In this document: positions 32,978-43,698 of the stretch, one piece after another
Layout: each line of letters starts with the position of its first letter
Position numbering within the stretch: position 1 is the first letter of the stretch
Assembly: GCA_963751335.1 (NCBI GenBank)
Contig: CAVVUB010000007.1
Span: 62,001-126,000 of the forward strand
Origin: Bog-473 sp963751335
Lineage (GTDB): Bacteria > Actinomycetota > Acidimicrobiia > Acidimicrobiales > RAAP-2
Reading direction: 5' to 3'
Length of the DNA stretch: 64,000 nt
Made by a program: the position numbers and the translations under genes
The notes under the pieces: model-generated
What the model was told of the DNA's origin: nothing
Seen by the model: the letters and a program-made list of their open reading frames with translations, nothing else
Database searches by the model: none

Positions 32978-33727
32978 ATGAAACGGCAATCGCGGTTCAG
33001 TTCAAAAGCCAGAACGATCACAACGCTCGGCGTATTCCTTGGATGCCTCGCCGGTTTTTTTGCCGTGTCGCTGTACGGCCAAGGCGGCGGAGACATGCAA
33101 GCGAAGCTCGGCGAACTGAAAGCATCGATGGCCAAGAACAAGCAAGCCATCGCGCAATACACCTGGCACGAAACCGTGGTGATCAGCCTGAAAGGCGAGC
33201 AGAAAAAGACCCAGAACTATCAAGTTCGCATGGGCTCAGACGGTAAGCCGCAGAAGACTTCGCTCGATCAGCCCGCCCAGCCTCAACAAGCTCAGGGTGG
33301 CCGCGGCGGTCGCCTAAAACAGCGCATCGTCGAAAAGAAAAAAGAAGAATACGAAGACTACGCTGAATCGATGAAGGTTCTGGCCGGACAATATATTCCA
33401 CCGGACAAAGACGCGATCCAGGGCGCCTACGCTAAAGGAAATGTCTCATTCGTCCCCGGCGCCGGCTCGCCCGATGAAATCAAAATTACCATTCTAAATT
33501 ACATTAAGCCGGGCGATTCCATGACCATCTTCTTCAACAAGGCCCAGAAGCAGATCAGCAGCATCAAAATCGCCAGCTACATGGACGATCCCACCGACGG
33601 GATGAACCTGTCGGTCCAGTTCAGCTCGCTTCCCGATGGCACCAGCCACGTTTCCGCCGTCACGATCGACGGCGTCAAAAAACAAATGACGATCGCCACC
33701 CAAAATTCGAATTACACCAAACTCTAA
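32978..33727 (+). CDS. Exported hypothetical protein
   Basis: Intact, 249 residues. N-terminal signal or anchor TLGVFLGCLAGFFAVSLYGQ. The mature part begins MQAKLGELKASMAKNKQAIA, then QYTWHETVVISLKGEQKKTQ (a repeat-like QYxWxExxxxxLKGE motif also seen in acidobacterial outer-membrane lipoprotein-sorting-like proteins), a charged RGGRLKQRIVEKKKEEYED segment, and a C-terminal beta region (IKIASYMDDPTDGMNLSVQF) ending QMTIATQNSNYTKL. The fold may be LolA/LolB-like, but that is inference. A ribosome site (gagg) sits before ATG 32978. Confidence 0.7.
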   Translation: MKRQSRFSSKARTITTLGVFLGCLAGFFAVSLYGQGGGDMQAKLGELKASMAKNKQAIAQYTWHETVVISLKGEQKKTQNYQVRMGSDGKPQKTSLDQPAQPQQAQGGRGGRLKQRIVEKKKEEYEDYAESMKVLAGQYIPPDKDAIQGAYAKGNVSFVPGAGSPDEIKITILNYIKPGDSMTIFFNKAQKQISSIKIASYMDDPTDGMNLSVQFSSLPDGTSHVSAVTIDGVKKQMTIATQNSNYTKL

Positions 33728-33980
33728 GCCGGGCGACACGAAAGCCACACGATGATAGTTGATTCAGCACCCATTTTTTGACTCAGCTTGACCCCAGCCT
33801 GGGCCGATATAAGCTTGGTATTCCCTTCTATAACCGTTGCGCGGCTACGGGCTGCCTCTCAGCCTCTTGCAGGGTCGCGACCGGATTTAATATCCCCCTT
33901 CCACTTGGTCGGAGATGATAACGCCAGCTCTATTGAGTCACGTGTGGTGTGCGGCGACAATCCGCCGCCAGGCCGCCGCT

Positions 33981-36139
33981 GTGACCGACGCCCCAATCAA
34001 AATACTGCTGGTCGAGGACAACGACGACGACGCCCTTTTGCTCCGCTCGATGCTGGGCCGGCGCGGTGCCGTCGCCGCTCAATTGGCTCGCGCGAAATGT
34101 GTGAGCGAGGCCGAGAGCAGTCTGGCTCAGGAAAGTTATGACGTTATCCTTCTCGATCTCGGCCTGCCTGATGCCCAGGGCATCGGAGCTTTGCGCCGCA
34201 TCCGAGCGGCGGCTCCGCATGTCGCCTTGGCGGTCCTGACCGGTCTGGATGACGAGTCGCTGGCCGAACAGGTATTGCGCGAAGGCGCCCAGGATCACCT
34301 GATTAAAGGCCAGCTTGAGCCGCGCGCATTTTTTCGCGCGTTGCGCTACACCATCGAACGCAAGGCTATGGAAGAAGCGTTGTTCGCTGAAAAAGAACGC
34401 GCCCAGGTCACTCTCAACAGCATCGGCGATGCGGTCATTTGCACCGACAATTCTGGAAAGTGTCACTTACCTCAATGTCGTCGCGGAAAAAATTACGGGT
34501 TGGTCGCTGCCGGAAGCGGCCGGTCGCCCGATGCCCGAAATTTTCAAGATCCTGAACTCCGGCCTCAACCGGAATGCCTCCGATCCGATCAAGTTCAGCC
34601 ATTGAGCCGGACCCGCCACACTTGCCTTCCGACTGTTTGCTGATTCGCCGTGACGGAGTCGAAATTCCCATCGAAGATTGTATTTCGCCGATTCATGACC
34701 ATGACGGCAAAGCTTCGGGAGCCGTGATCGTCTTCCGCGACGTCAGCGAAGCGCGGGCCATGACTCGCCAGATGAGCCATTCCGCGCAGCACGATTTCCT
34801 CACCGGCCTGCCCAATCGCATGCTGGTGAACGACCGCTTGCGCCAGGCGATCGCCCTCGCGCTCCGTCGTTCGAGCAAGTTGGCGTTGTTGTTCCTGGAT
34901 CTGGATGGCTTCAAACACATCAATGATTCTTTAGGGCACCTGATCGGGGACCAGCTGCTGAAATCCATCGCCGGCCGCCTGGTGAACTGCGTCCGCGCTT
35001 CGGATACGGTCAGTCGGCAGGGAGGTGACGAGTTCGTTGTGCTTCTCGCCGAGGTAAAAGAGTCGAGCGACGCGGCCATCACCGCAAAAAAAATTCTGCA
35101 GGCCGTCGCGGAGCCCCATTGCATCGACCAGCACGATTTGCACGTCACCACCAGCATCGGCCTCAGTGTGTATCCCGACGACGGCCTCGACGCCGAAACG
35201 CTGATCAAGAACGCCGATCTCGCCATGTACCAGGCCAAGGAAAGTGGCCGGCAGAGTTATCAATTTTTCAAACCGGCCATGAACGTCCGGGCGGTGGAGC
35301 GCCAATCCATCGAAGAAAGTCTGCGGCGCGCGCTGGAGCGCCAGGAATTGGCGGTGCACTATCAACCCAAGGTCAACCTGAATACCGGAGAAATTATCGG
35401 CGCCGAAGCCCTGGTTCGTTGGAATCACCCCGAGCGCGGGCCGGTCTCCCCCGGCAAATTTATTCCGGTGGCCGAAGATTGCGGCTTGATTGTCTCCATC
35501 GGAAACTGGGTTCTGCGCGAAGCCTGCCGCCAGACCCGCGCCTGGGCAGATGCCGGCTTGCCTCTCGCCACCATCGCCGTGAATATTTCCGCGATCGAAT
35601 TCCGCAACGAGCATTTTCTCGATAGCGTTTTTGCCATCCTGCAGGATACCGGCTTAAATCCCCGGCGCCTTGAACTGGAACTCACCGAAACCGTGTTGAT
35701 GAAGCGCGCCGACTCCACCGAATCCGTCCTCAAGAAATTGCGCGCCGGCGGCGTGCATTGGCGGTCGACGACTTCGGCACCGGTTATTCCAGTCTCAGCT
35801 ATCTCCGGAAATTTCCCTATTGATTCACTCAAAATCGATCAGTCTTTCGTCCGCCAGATCACCGCCAATCCGGATGATACCGCCATCGTCACCGCCGTGA
35901 TCAGCATGGGCCGCAGCCTGAACCTTCGGGTCATTGCCGAAGGTGTCGAGACCCAGGCCGAACTCGAATTTCTTCAGGCGCATCAGTGCGACGAGGCCCA
36001 GGGCTATTATTTCAGTCGCCCGCTGCCGGCCCAGGAGTTCGCCAGGCTGCTCCGCACCGGCCTTTCGCTATGGTCCGCCGACCACCGAAATTCTTCCGAC
36101 GATATTCCCTCGCTCAGTCCGGTTCTGCGTTCGCCGTAG
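33981..36139 (+). CDS. Response regulator with PAS, GGDEF and EAL domains, frameshifted
   Basis: About 720 residues, cytoplasmic c-di-GMP enzyme. REC domain: IKILLVEDNDDDALLLRSML, phospho-Asp in YDVILLDLGLPDAQG, Lys in AQDHLIKGQLEPRAF. PAS: AVICTDNSG, then TYLNVVAEKITGWSLPEAAG. GGDEF domain: HDFLTGLPNRMLVNDRLRQA and intact RQGGDEFVVLLAEV, so cyclase activity is possible. EAL domain: GAEALVRWNHPERGPVSPGK, with FGTGYSS and FPIDSLKIDQSFVRQI and RVIAEGVETQAELEFLQAHQ. Joints are near 34455, 34600 and a compensating pair at 35755-35815. GTG 33981 was chosen since VTDAPIK directly precedes the REC fold. No kinase adjoins it; the PilZ protein is a potential reader. Confidence 0.92.
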
Positions 36140-36146
36140 TTCGTTT

Positions 36147-36677
36147 TTACTGTGCCGCACGATTTCTGGATTTCAGGTAGGAAGGAATCGAGAGCACCCT
36201 CGCCGGGTCGCCCACCAGAAACGCCGCAAAACAAAGTGCCGGAACCAGGTGCTCCAATGACGCGCCGAAATATTGCCAGAACGGCGCGTGCGCTCCGGGG
36301 TAATTCGAGGAAAAAAGCAGCGTCAACATATAGATCACGCCGCAAGCGCTCGCCGGACGCACCAGAATTCCCAGAACCAGCGAAAGCCCAATCGCCAACT
36401 CCCCATAAGCCGTCAAAAAAGCGATCGCCGTCGCGTGCGGTAGCACAAAATTTCGCAGCACCGGAACCATGAACGGGTAAGCGCCATCCGCCAGGAATCG
36501 GTTGATCCAGAACTGAAAGCCTCCGCCCAAAGTGAACCCCGTGCCGAATACCTTGTACTGCGCAAAAATTAGAAACAGTGCTCCGAACGAAATCCTCAAC
36601 GCCGCCAGCGCTGCTGCATTTCGATCCCTGATGTCAGCCTCCCCCAAAATTGAACCGCGCGTGTGCGAACCGTCCAT
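36147..36677 (-). CDS. DoxX-like membrane protein
   Basis: Intact, 176 residues, four predicted membrane helices: AALAALRISFGALFLIFAQY, NFVLPHATAIAFLTAYGELA, GLSLVLGILVRPASACGVIY and a C-terminal FGASLEHLVPALCFAAFLVG. The arrangement and the ELAIGLSLVLGILVRPAS segment match DoxX/DUF1634-type proteins, membrane components of unclear redox or sulfur function. Convergent with the GGDEF-EAL gene (7-base gap). Nothing gene-like lies in the 190 bases to the next gene. Confidence 0.78.
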   Translation of the reverse strand: MDGSHTRGSILGEADIRDRNAAALAALRISFGALFLIFAQYKVFGTGFTLGGGFQFWINRFLADGAYPFMVPVLRNFVLPHATAIAFLTAYGELAIGLSLVLGILVRPASACGVIYMLTLLFSSNYPGAHAPFWQYFGASLEHLVPALCFAAFLVGDPARVLSIPSYLKSRNRAAQ

Positions 36678-36867
36678 TTTTGTTTAGCCCCAATCTAATC
36701 GCAAAGGAATCAGTCAGTTCCAAACCAATCCCCCGCAATCCTCTCAGCACCTATTTTCACTAGTACAGCGAAACCTTTCGCCTTCTCTCGTTCTGTCTTA
36801 GAAAGAGCTTAGGAAGTTCTCCGCCCAATCCCCGCCGTCTCCTGTAAAATTTTTTCCAGGCACTCAG

Positions 36868-38648
36868 ATGAAATTAACCCGGAATTCCATCCTGATTCTT
36901 TGCGCGTGGACATTTTTCGTCGGCGGATTTCTCGTGACGTCCATGCTCACCTCCCGCCTGCCCATGGTTGAAAATTTCAGCTACGTTCTGGCCTGTGTGG
37001 TTCCGTTGTTTTGCAATACCTTCTTGCTCTGGAACGCCGCCTCGCCCTATCGCCGGCAGAATGGTTTCTGGATGCTTTTGGCCTTGGGCTGCACGCTCTG
37101 GCTCTCCGGAATGTCTGTGCTGGTTTACACCGAGTTTGGCCTCGGCAAAACCAGACTCAGCCGCCCTATGTCGCGGATTTGCTCTTTTTTCTGCACACCG
37201 TGCCGTTCATGGCCGCCATCGCGCTCATGCCCCACGCCCGCAAAATGCGCGAGACTCTGCGCTTCGGCCTGATCGATCTGCTGCTGCTCGGAATTGTCTG
37301 GCTCTACATTTACATTTTTGCGGCCATGCCCTGGAAAATCGTTCAGCACAATCCGGCACTGTTTCATTCGCGCGGGATATGGCCGCATATTTGATCGAAA
37401 ATTTGGTGGTCGCGGTCGGGTTCGGAGTTTTATTTTTTCGCACCCAGGGATCCTGGCGCAAGGTCTACGGCCATTTGTTCGGAGCCATGTCGCTTGTACA
37501 TGTTTGGAATTTTCTGATCGAGCTGGCCATCCGCGACAAAATTTCCTACACGGATTTTCTGCTGCGGCTGCCCATGCTGTGCGCCTTCGTCTGGATCGGC
37601 GTCACCGGCATCATCGCCCGCCGATCTGAAATTCGAACCCGAGCCGCTGGACCCTCCGTTGAAGCGGGATACCCAGTGGCCCACGCGTCTGGCCGGCATC
37701 GGCTGCCTGTCGGCGCCGCTTCTGGCGATTTGGACCTGGAACTGCAGCGAGCGCGCCGGATCCCGGTGCGGAAATTCCGAATGCTGGTGACCTTGACCGC
37801 GATTTTCATCGTCAGCGCGCTGGTGTTCCTGCGCCAGCATCTGGTCTACCAGGAACGCACCCAGCTGGTCCACGATCTTTGGGATTCGCTCGAAAACGTC
37901 AAGCGGCTCCAGACCCATTTCGTGCAATCCGAAAAGCTCGCGTCGCTGGGCCAGTTGGCCGCCGGCGCGGCGCACGAAATCAATAATCCGCTTACCGCCA
38001 TCCTCGGCTATTCCGACCTGCTGACCCTCGAGAATCCATCCGACAGCCGCGCACATTCGCTCGGGCAAAAAATTCGCGAGCAAGCGCGCCGCACCAAAGA
38101 ACTGGTCACCAACCTTTTCAGCTTCGCGCGCCAGGTTCCGGCCGAAAAACAGTTGCTGGACCTGAATACCGTGCTCACCGGCGCGGTGCAGTTGCGCAAT
38201 CTCGATCTGCGCGAAAAAAATATCCGCATCGAACTCGAAAATCGCAGCGTGCTGCCCGCCGTGCGCGGCGATCCGAACCAGCTGCTCCAGGTTTTCTATC
38301 ATCTGATCAGCAATGGCGTTGACGCCATGGAGTCCGCCGGCGGCGGTGTGCTGCTGATCCGCACGCTGCGCGAACGCGGCCTGGTCATCATCGAATTTTC
38401 CGACACCGGCCCGGGCATGAAAGAGCCTGACAAAGTTTTCGATCCTTTCTACACCACCAAGTCGGTCGGGCAAAGGCACCGGCCTCGGCCTCAGCATCTG
38501 CTATGGCGTGATGCAGGAGCACGGCGGCAATATTCTCGGCTTCAACCGCCCGGAGGGCGGCTGCACGTTCCGCCTGGAATTGCCGGCCGTGATGGCCGTG
38601 TTTCCGCAGCCCCGCGTTCCGCTCGCCCCCAGCGTCAGCTCGCGCTAG
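36868..38648 (+). CDS. Membrane sensor histidine kinase, frameshifted
   Basis: About 590 residues. The N-terminal sensor has roughly eight membrane helices in several frames (ILILCAWTFFVGGFLVTSML, LACVVPLFCNTFLLW, LIDLLLLGIVWLYIYIFAAM, YLIENLVVAVGFGVLFFRTQ). After MLVTLTAIFIVSALVFLRQH comes the transmitter: H-box LGQLAAGAAHEINNPLTAIL, N-box FYHLISNGVDAMESAGGG, D/F-box FSDTGPGMKEPDKVFDPFYT, then after a joint at 38468 GTGLGLSICYGVMQEHGG. The stop is 38646-38648. Joints are near 37150, 37370, 37630 and 37760. No cognate response regulator is adjacent. It lies 45 bases upstream of an ABC exporter, which it may regulate indirectly. Confidence 0.9.
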
Positions 38649-38692
38649 ATTTCTCGTTCCGCCTTCGCGTCTGTGCTAGAGTCGAAAATTCC

Positions 38693-39552
38693 ATGAGCGC
38701 CATTTCAATTCCAGTCGCGGCCTCGCCGGCTATCGCCACTGAACATCTCACCCGCCGCTTCGGCGACCTCACCGCCGTGCAGGATGTGAACCTGCGCGTG
38801 GCGCCCGGCCAGTTTTTCGGTTTCCTCGGTCCCAACGGCGCCGGGAAATCCACCACCATCAAAATGCTCACCGGCTTGCTCGCGCCCAGTTCGGGCCGCA
38901 TGCAGATCCTCGGCAGCGATTTCACCGAGAATCCCGTCGAAGTGAAACGCCAGATCGGCGTGGTCCCCGAAGGCATGGCGCTTTTTGGCCGGCTGACCGG
39001 AGCCGAGTATCTGAATTTCGTCGGCCGCATGTACGGCCTCGATCGCGAACACCGCCGCAAAACGCGCCGACCGAACTTGCTCGAATTCATGCAGCTCACC
39101 GACCAGCCCAAGTCGCTGGTCACCGATTATTCCCACGGCATGCAGAAAAAACTGGCTCTCGCCGCGGCGGTGATTCACGGGCCCAAGGTTTTATTTCTCG
39201 ATGAGCCGTTCGAAGGCGTCGACGCAGTTGCCTCCAACACCCTGAAAGCCATGCTGCAAAGCATGATCGCCCGCGGCGCCACGATATTTCTGACCTCGCA
39301 CGTTCTGGAAATCGTCGAGCGCCTGTGCAGCCACGTCGCCATCATTCATCGCGGTCAACTGGTCGCGCAGGGATCGCTGGAAGAGTTGCGCGCGGGCGTG
39401 GCAGCGCAGAGCGCTACCGCTCTGCTCGCTTCCGGCGCGGTTCCCGGCGATCCAGCCGCAGTCCGGCTGAAAAACTAACTCTCGAACAAATTTTTCTGCG
39501 CATCGTCGGTGGCACGCGCCGCGCCGATCAGGAACTCTCGTGGTTGGGCTAG
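38693..39552 (+). CDS. ABC-2 type transporter ATP-binding protein, frameshifted at 3' end
   Basis: About 286 residues. Walker A GPNGAGKSTT, Q-loop region KRQIGVVPEGMALFGRLTGA, signature DYSHGMQKKLALAAA (a YSHGM variant common in this subgroup), Walker B KVLFLDEPFEGVD and H-loop FLTSHVLEIVERLC. After a joint near 39400-39460 the C-terminus reads EKLTLEQIFLRIVGGTRRAD and stops at 39550-39552. Without the correction the frame ends early at 39478. It overlaps the start of the permease gene, so the two are translationally coupled as a two-part exporter. Confidence 0.9.
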
Positions 39553-41222
39553 ATTCCAGTCCCGGCATGCGCGAGGACAGTTTGCCGCCATCGGCCAGCG
39601 TCCGCTGGCGGCTCTTCGTAAATTCGCTGCGCACCGTGCGCGGGCGCCTGGAACTCGTCGCTCGCATTTTCATGTTTCTGGGCTATGCGGCATGCTGGCG
39701 TTTCGGCGGCAGCGTTGGCCTCGGTTTGGCTCCTGGTATTTCGCTATCGCACGGCGAACCTGAATGCCTCGCCGTGCTGTTTTGGCCGGTCTTTCTTTTC
39801 TGGCAGTTTTTTCCGGTGCTGGCCAGCGCGTTTTCCGAAAATATCGATTCTTCCAACTTGCTTCGATTTCCCGTTGACTTTCCGCTCCTACTTTTTGGTC
39901 CGCATCGTGTTTGGTTCGCTGGAGCCGGCCACCGCGATCGGCATTTTGTGGTCGCCGGCATCGTAGCTGGGGATCACCGCCGCTGCAGCCGTCGCTGTTT
40001 TTCATGGCGGCGCTCGCTCATGCTGGCTATTCGCAATTCTGAATATTCTTCTCGGCCGGATGGTTTATGTCTGGATCGAAAGGTGGCTGGCCCAGCGCCG
40101 CACGCGCGAACTTTTCGGAGTCATTTTTTTTCTTTTCATCATTAGTTTTCAGCTGATCGGATCCGCTGATACTCACTTCGAGCAAAGGCGCCGGCCCTGC
40201 GGTGTCGCATTATGCTCGAGCAGGTTCTGCCGCTGCAGCGCTTCTTTCCGCCGGGCTTGGCCGCTGATTCCATCGCCAGCGCGCTGCATGGCGATTTCGT
40301 CCGCGCGCTAGGTGCCGTCGTGCTGCAATGCTTTTATTCCGCGATCATCTCTGGGGCTGCTCAATATCCGCCTTCGCGCGCAGTACCAGGGCGAAAATTT
40401 GAGCGAGGCGGTCGCGCGCACAGCCAAACCCGCCGCCGGGGAGCCGCGCCCGCCGTCGGCTGGAATATTCCGGGCGTGCCCGGCCCGATTTCCGCGATCG
40501 TCGAAAAAGAATTTCACTATCTCTCGCGCAGCGGCCCCATGCTTTTCACCTTCATCATGCCCGTGGTCGTTCTGGTGATTTTTCGTTTTGGTTCGGCCCG
40601 TACCGGCGATCCCGGCGGCATCCTTGCTCGCGCCTCCGATCTGGCGTTTCCCGTGGGCGCCGCCTACATCCTCTTGATGCTGACGAACCTGGTGTACAAC
40701 ACTTTCGGCGGCGACGGAGTCGGCGTTCAATTCTTCTTTCTCGCGCCGGTGCGCTTCCGTGAAATTGTGTTGGGCAAGAATCTGGCGCACGCCATCATCA
40801 TGGCCATCGAAATTCTGTCTGTTCTGGCTGGGCACCTGTTTTCTCTACCGCCCGCCTTCCGCGCGAGATCGTTGCCGCCACCCTCACCGGCGTCACCTTC
40901 GCCCTCCTCGTGAATCTTGCGGCCGGCAATTTGCTGTCCCTCTACACTCCGAAAAAAATCGACTACGGCACCTTCGGCCGCCAGCGCGCTTCCGGCACCA
41001 CCGCCAGTCGCCAGCATCGCAATTCAGAGGCGTCGTCATCGGGCTGTGCGCCTTGGCATCTGATTGCGGCCCGCGCCTCCGGCAGAATCTGGATCGCCAG
41101 CCTGGTTTTCCTATTCTTGATCGCTCGTCGCCGCCGTTGGCTATATGCTGGTACTCAATCAAGTCGACTCCGTAGCCCTGAAGCGCCGCGAATCCCTGAT
41201 CACCGAACTTTCCCGGGCCTAA
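39540..41222 (+). CDS. ABC-2 type exporter permease, frameshifted
   Basis: About 560 residues, partner of the preceding ATPase. GTG 39540 overlaps the ATPase end; ATG 39567 is an alternative. Membrane segments appear in succession: ELVARIFMFLGYAACWRFGG, LFWPVFLFWQFFPVLASAF, ELFGVIFFLFIISFQLIGSA, FTFIMPVVVLVIFRFGSA, DLAFPVGAAYILLMLTNLVY, IIMAIEILSVLAG and a last helix before the end LNQVDSVALKRRESLITELS. Soluble parts include SAIVEKEFHYLSRSG and FFLAPVRFREIVLGKNLAHA. At least seven joints (39700, 39880, 39990, 40190, 40350, 40850, 41130). Substrate unknown. Confidence 0.82.
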
Positions 41223-41239
41223 GGCCTTCGGGAGGAAAC

Positions 41240-41305
41240 ATGTTTTCGGCATTCGTCGAAAGCGCCGTGGTCGGGACGCAATTGCTAAACCTGAGGACAC
41301 GATGA
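41240..41305 (+). CDS. Tiny ORF translationally coupled to the M42 peptidase
   Basis: A 21-codon frame (MFSAFVESAVVGTQLLNLRT plus R) with an excellent ribosome site (cgggaggaaac) before ATG 41240. Its TGA (41303-41305) overlaps the ATG of the peptidase gene (41302) as ATGA. It may be a leader peptide controlling the peptidase, or a small membrane-active peptide, or chance. I have no homologue in mind. Confidence 0.35.
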   Translation: MFSAFVESAVVGTQLLNLRTR

Positions 41306-43614
41306 AACTGAAGCTCATGCATCGTTTTGGTGTTCCGACTCTGATCTGGCTGCTCTTTGATCGCGCAGTCTCACGCGCATCAGCCCAAGGCGAAGCCCGC
41401 TGCCACTTCGACATTTTCTCCAAGAGACTTTGAGGCAGGTCGTCGAAACGCCGGCCGTTTCCGGATACGAAGGCGAACTAAGCCAAAAGATCAGCAACCG
41501 ATTCGTTCGCTCTCCATCCCACATCGATAACATCGGAAACGTGATCATCACGCATCGGCAGCGGCTCCCCAAATCGCCTGATCGTCACTCCCATCGACGA
41601 GCCGGGTTTCGTCGTCAGCGAAATTACCGCCGATGGCTACTTGCGCGTGCAGCGCCTGCCGCAATTCGGCCTGCCCCGGTATTCAACGAACTGTGCGCCG
41701 CGCAACCGGTGAGAATCGGCACCGGCGAACGGGAAATGGATCGATGGCGTCGTGGCGGGATTGTCGGTCCATCTGCAGGGCGCGCATCTGAACGCTCCCA
41801 AAGCCGGCGACCTCGAAAATTTCTACGTCGATATCGGCGCGGTCAACGCTGCCGAAGTTCGCAAGGCCGGCGTGGATATTCTAAGCCCGATCGCCATCAA
41901 TCGCCGACTTGATGAGTCTGGGCGATGCGACGAATTCGCCGGCGCGTCCGTCGGTGACCGGTTCGGCGCCGCTGCGCTGATCGAAGCCCTGAAACAGCTC
42001 GATCCCTGCAAAAATCAAAGGCACGCTGACGGTCGCATTCGTGGTCCAACAGCGAACCGGCGCGCGCGGATTTCAGCGCATCCTCACCGCAGACCATGCA
42101 GACGAAATGATCTACGTCGGCCGCTTGCTGCCGGGCGGCCCAATTCCCGATATGCCCACCATGCGTCGACGCGCCGCGCCGCGAACCCGGCAGCGGCGTC
42201 CTGATCGGCGTGGAAAAAACGGATGGCGCCCTCACCCCGTTCGGATCCCAACTCAAACAACTCGCCGACTCCGCGAAAATTACTTTCGCCACGGACTTCT
42301 CCGCCAATCTCCTGCCGTCGTAGCTACTTGCCCATGCCGGCGCTCCCTGCAACGTGGGCGCACATCGCGATCGCCACGGCTTGGCCCGACACTCCGCCGA
42401 AATGATCGATGCGCACGACCTCGAAAGCCTGACGCAATTTCTCAGCTGTTTATATGCAAGGTTCAGCAATCAAAGACGTCAGCACAGGCGCCGAAGGCGC
42501 GCCAAATCCGACCGTCGATTGTCGCACGGCTGCAGCGCCGTCACTCGCAATGCTCTTCGCGCCTTGGTGCGAGGCCTACGGAGTGAGCGACCACGAAGAC
42601 GCAAGTTCGCGAAACAGTGCAATCGCTATTGCCGACATGGGCCAAGACCGAAACCGACGCCGCCGGAAATTTGATCCTGCATGTCGGCACGGCCGTCCGC
42701 CGGCGACCAAGATTCGCCAGAACATTCTCGATCGTCGCGCACATGGACGAAATCGGCTTCGCGGTGAAATCCATCGCGAACGACGGCCGCTTCGAAGTCG
42801 AATGGCGCGGCAGCGGCGACCTCAGCTTATTTCGCAGGGCCATCCCGCGCTGGTCCACACCGCGAAAGGCGATCTCGATGCCATCGTCGAGCTGCCCTCG
42901 GCTGGGACACCCACAATTTCAAGTGGCCCGGAGACGAATCGCAAAAGCCCGACGCCATAAAGCGATTCGCGTGGATGTCGGCGCGCGCAATCCCGATGGA
43001 AGTCGCCAAGCTGGGCATCAGCGTCGGCGACACCATCACGATCCCCAAGCGAATATCGGCCGCTGCTCGGAACGCGCGCCAACGGCCGCAGTTTCGACGA
43101 TCGCGTCGGCGACGCCGCCTCGGTCTCCGCGGTCTGGGCGCTCGGCGCGCCACTGAAAGATCGCAACGTCACCTTCGTCTGGTCCACAGGAGAAGAACAA
43201 GGTTTGGTCGGCGCCGCGAAGCTGGCCAATCGCCTGGCCGCCGAAGGCCATTCGCCCGATGTCGTTTTCGCCGTGGACACATTCGTCAGCTCCGATTCGC
43301 CGCTCGAATCGAAACGTTTCGGCGACGCCAAACTCGGCAGACGGCTTCGTCATCCGCGCCATCGATAGCTCGAATATCGCGCGCACATGAAATGGTCGAG
43401 CGACGTGATCCAACTCGCGCACACCAACAACATTCCCGTTCAGTACGGAGTCACCGCCGGCGGAAACGATGGAGCTGCGTTCGTGCGCTACGGCTCGGTG
43501 GATATTCCGCTGGGCTGGCCGCTGCGTTATTCCCACTCGCCGGCGGAAGTCGTGGACACGCGCGACGTGGACGCCTCGGCGCGGATCGTTGCGGCAATCG
43601 CCAGGAGTTGGTGA
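41302..43614 (+). CDS. Exported M42-family metallopeptidase with two tandem M42 domains, frameshifted
   Basis: About 770 residues after joining frames. Signal peptide around GVPTLIWLLF. Domain 1 begins VVETPAVSGYEGELSQKI and includes IDNIGNVIITH, IVTPIDEPGFVVSEITADGY, SVHLQGAHLNAPKAGDLENF, GASVGDRFGAAALIEALKQL and LTVAFVVQQRTGARG. Domain 2 begins EAYGVSDHEDA and includes AAGNLILHVGT, FSIVAHMDEIGFAVKSIAND, RSFDDRVGDAASVSAVWALG, VTFVWSTGEEQGLVGAAKLA and NIPVQYGVTAGGNDGAAFVR. Domain 2 keeps the metal-ligand His (AHMDE), Asp (DDRVGD) and catalytic Glu pair (GEEQG). Domain 1 has TPIDE and QQRTGAR instead and is probably inactive. A dozen joints are needed. Confidence 0.75.
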
Positions 43615-43661
43615 AAAAATCGTGCGTGCGACCAGGCAACGAGCTTCGTACGCACGTACAC

Positions 43662-43690
43662 TTGTCAGATCGCCGGCAGTTTGCTATAAT
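43662..43690 (+). promoter_or_regulatory. Strong sigma-70 promoter giving a probable leaderless mRNA
   Basis: TTGTCA (43662-43667), a 17-base spacer, and TATAAT (43685-43690). The expected transcription start, about 7 bases downstream, coincides with GTG 43699, and no Shine-Dalgarno precedes that codon. Confidence 0.65.
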
Positions 43691-43698
43691 CCCGCGCC

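Noticed and set aside
36968..39478. An 836-codon frame joining a histidine kinase to an ABC ATPase
   Set aside because: The kinase has its own stop at 38646-38648 in the frame that carries its final ATP-binding segment (GTGLGLSIC), and the ATPase has its own ATG at 38693. The fusion arises from a one-base shift at 38468.
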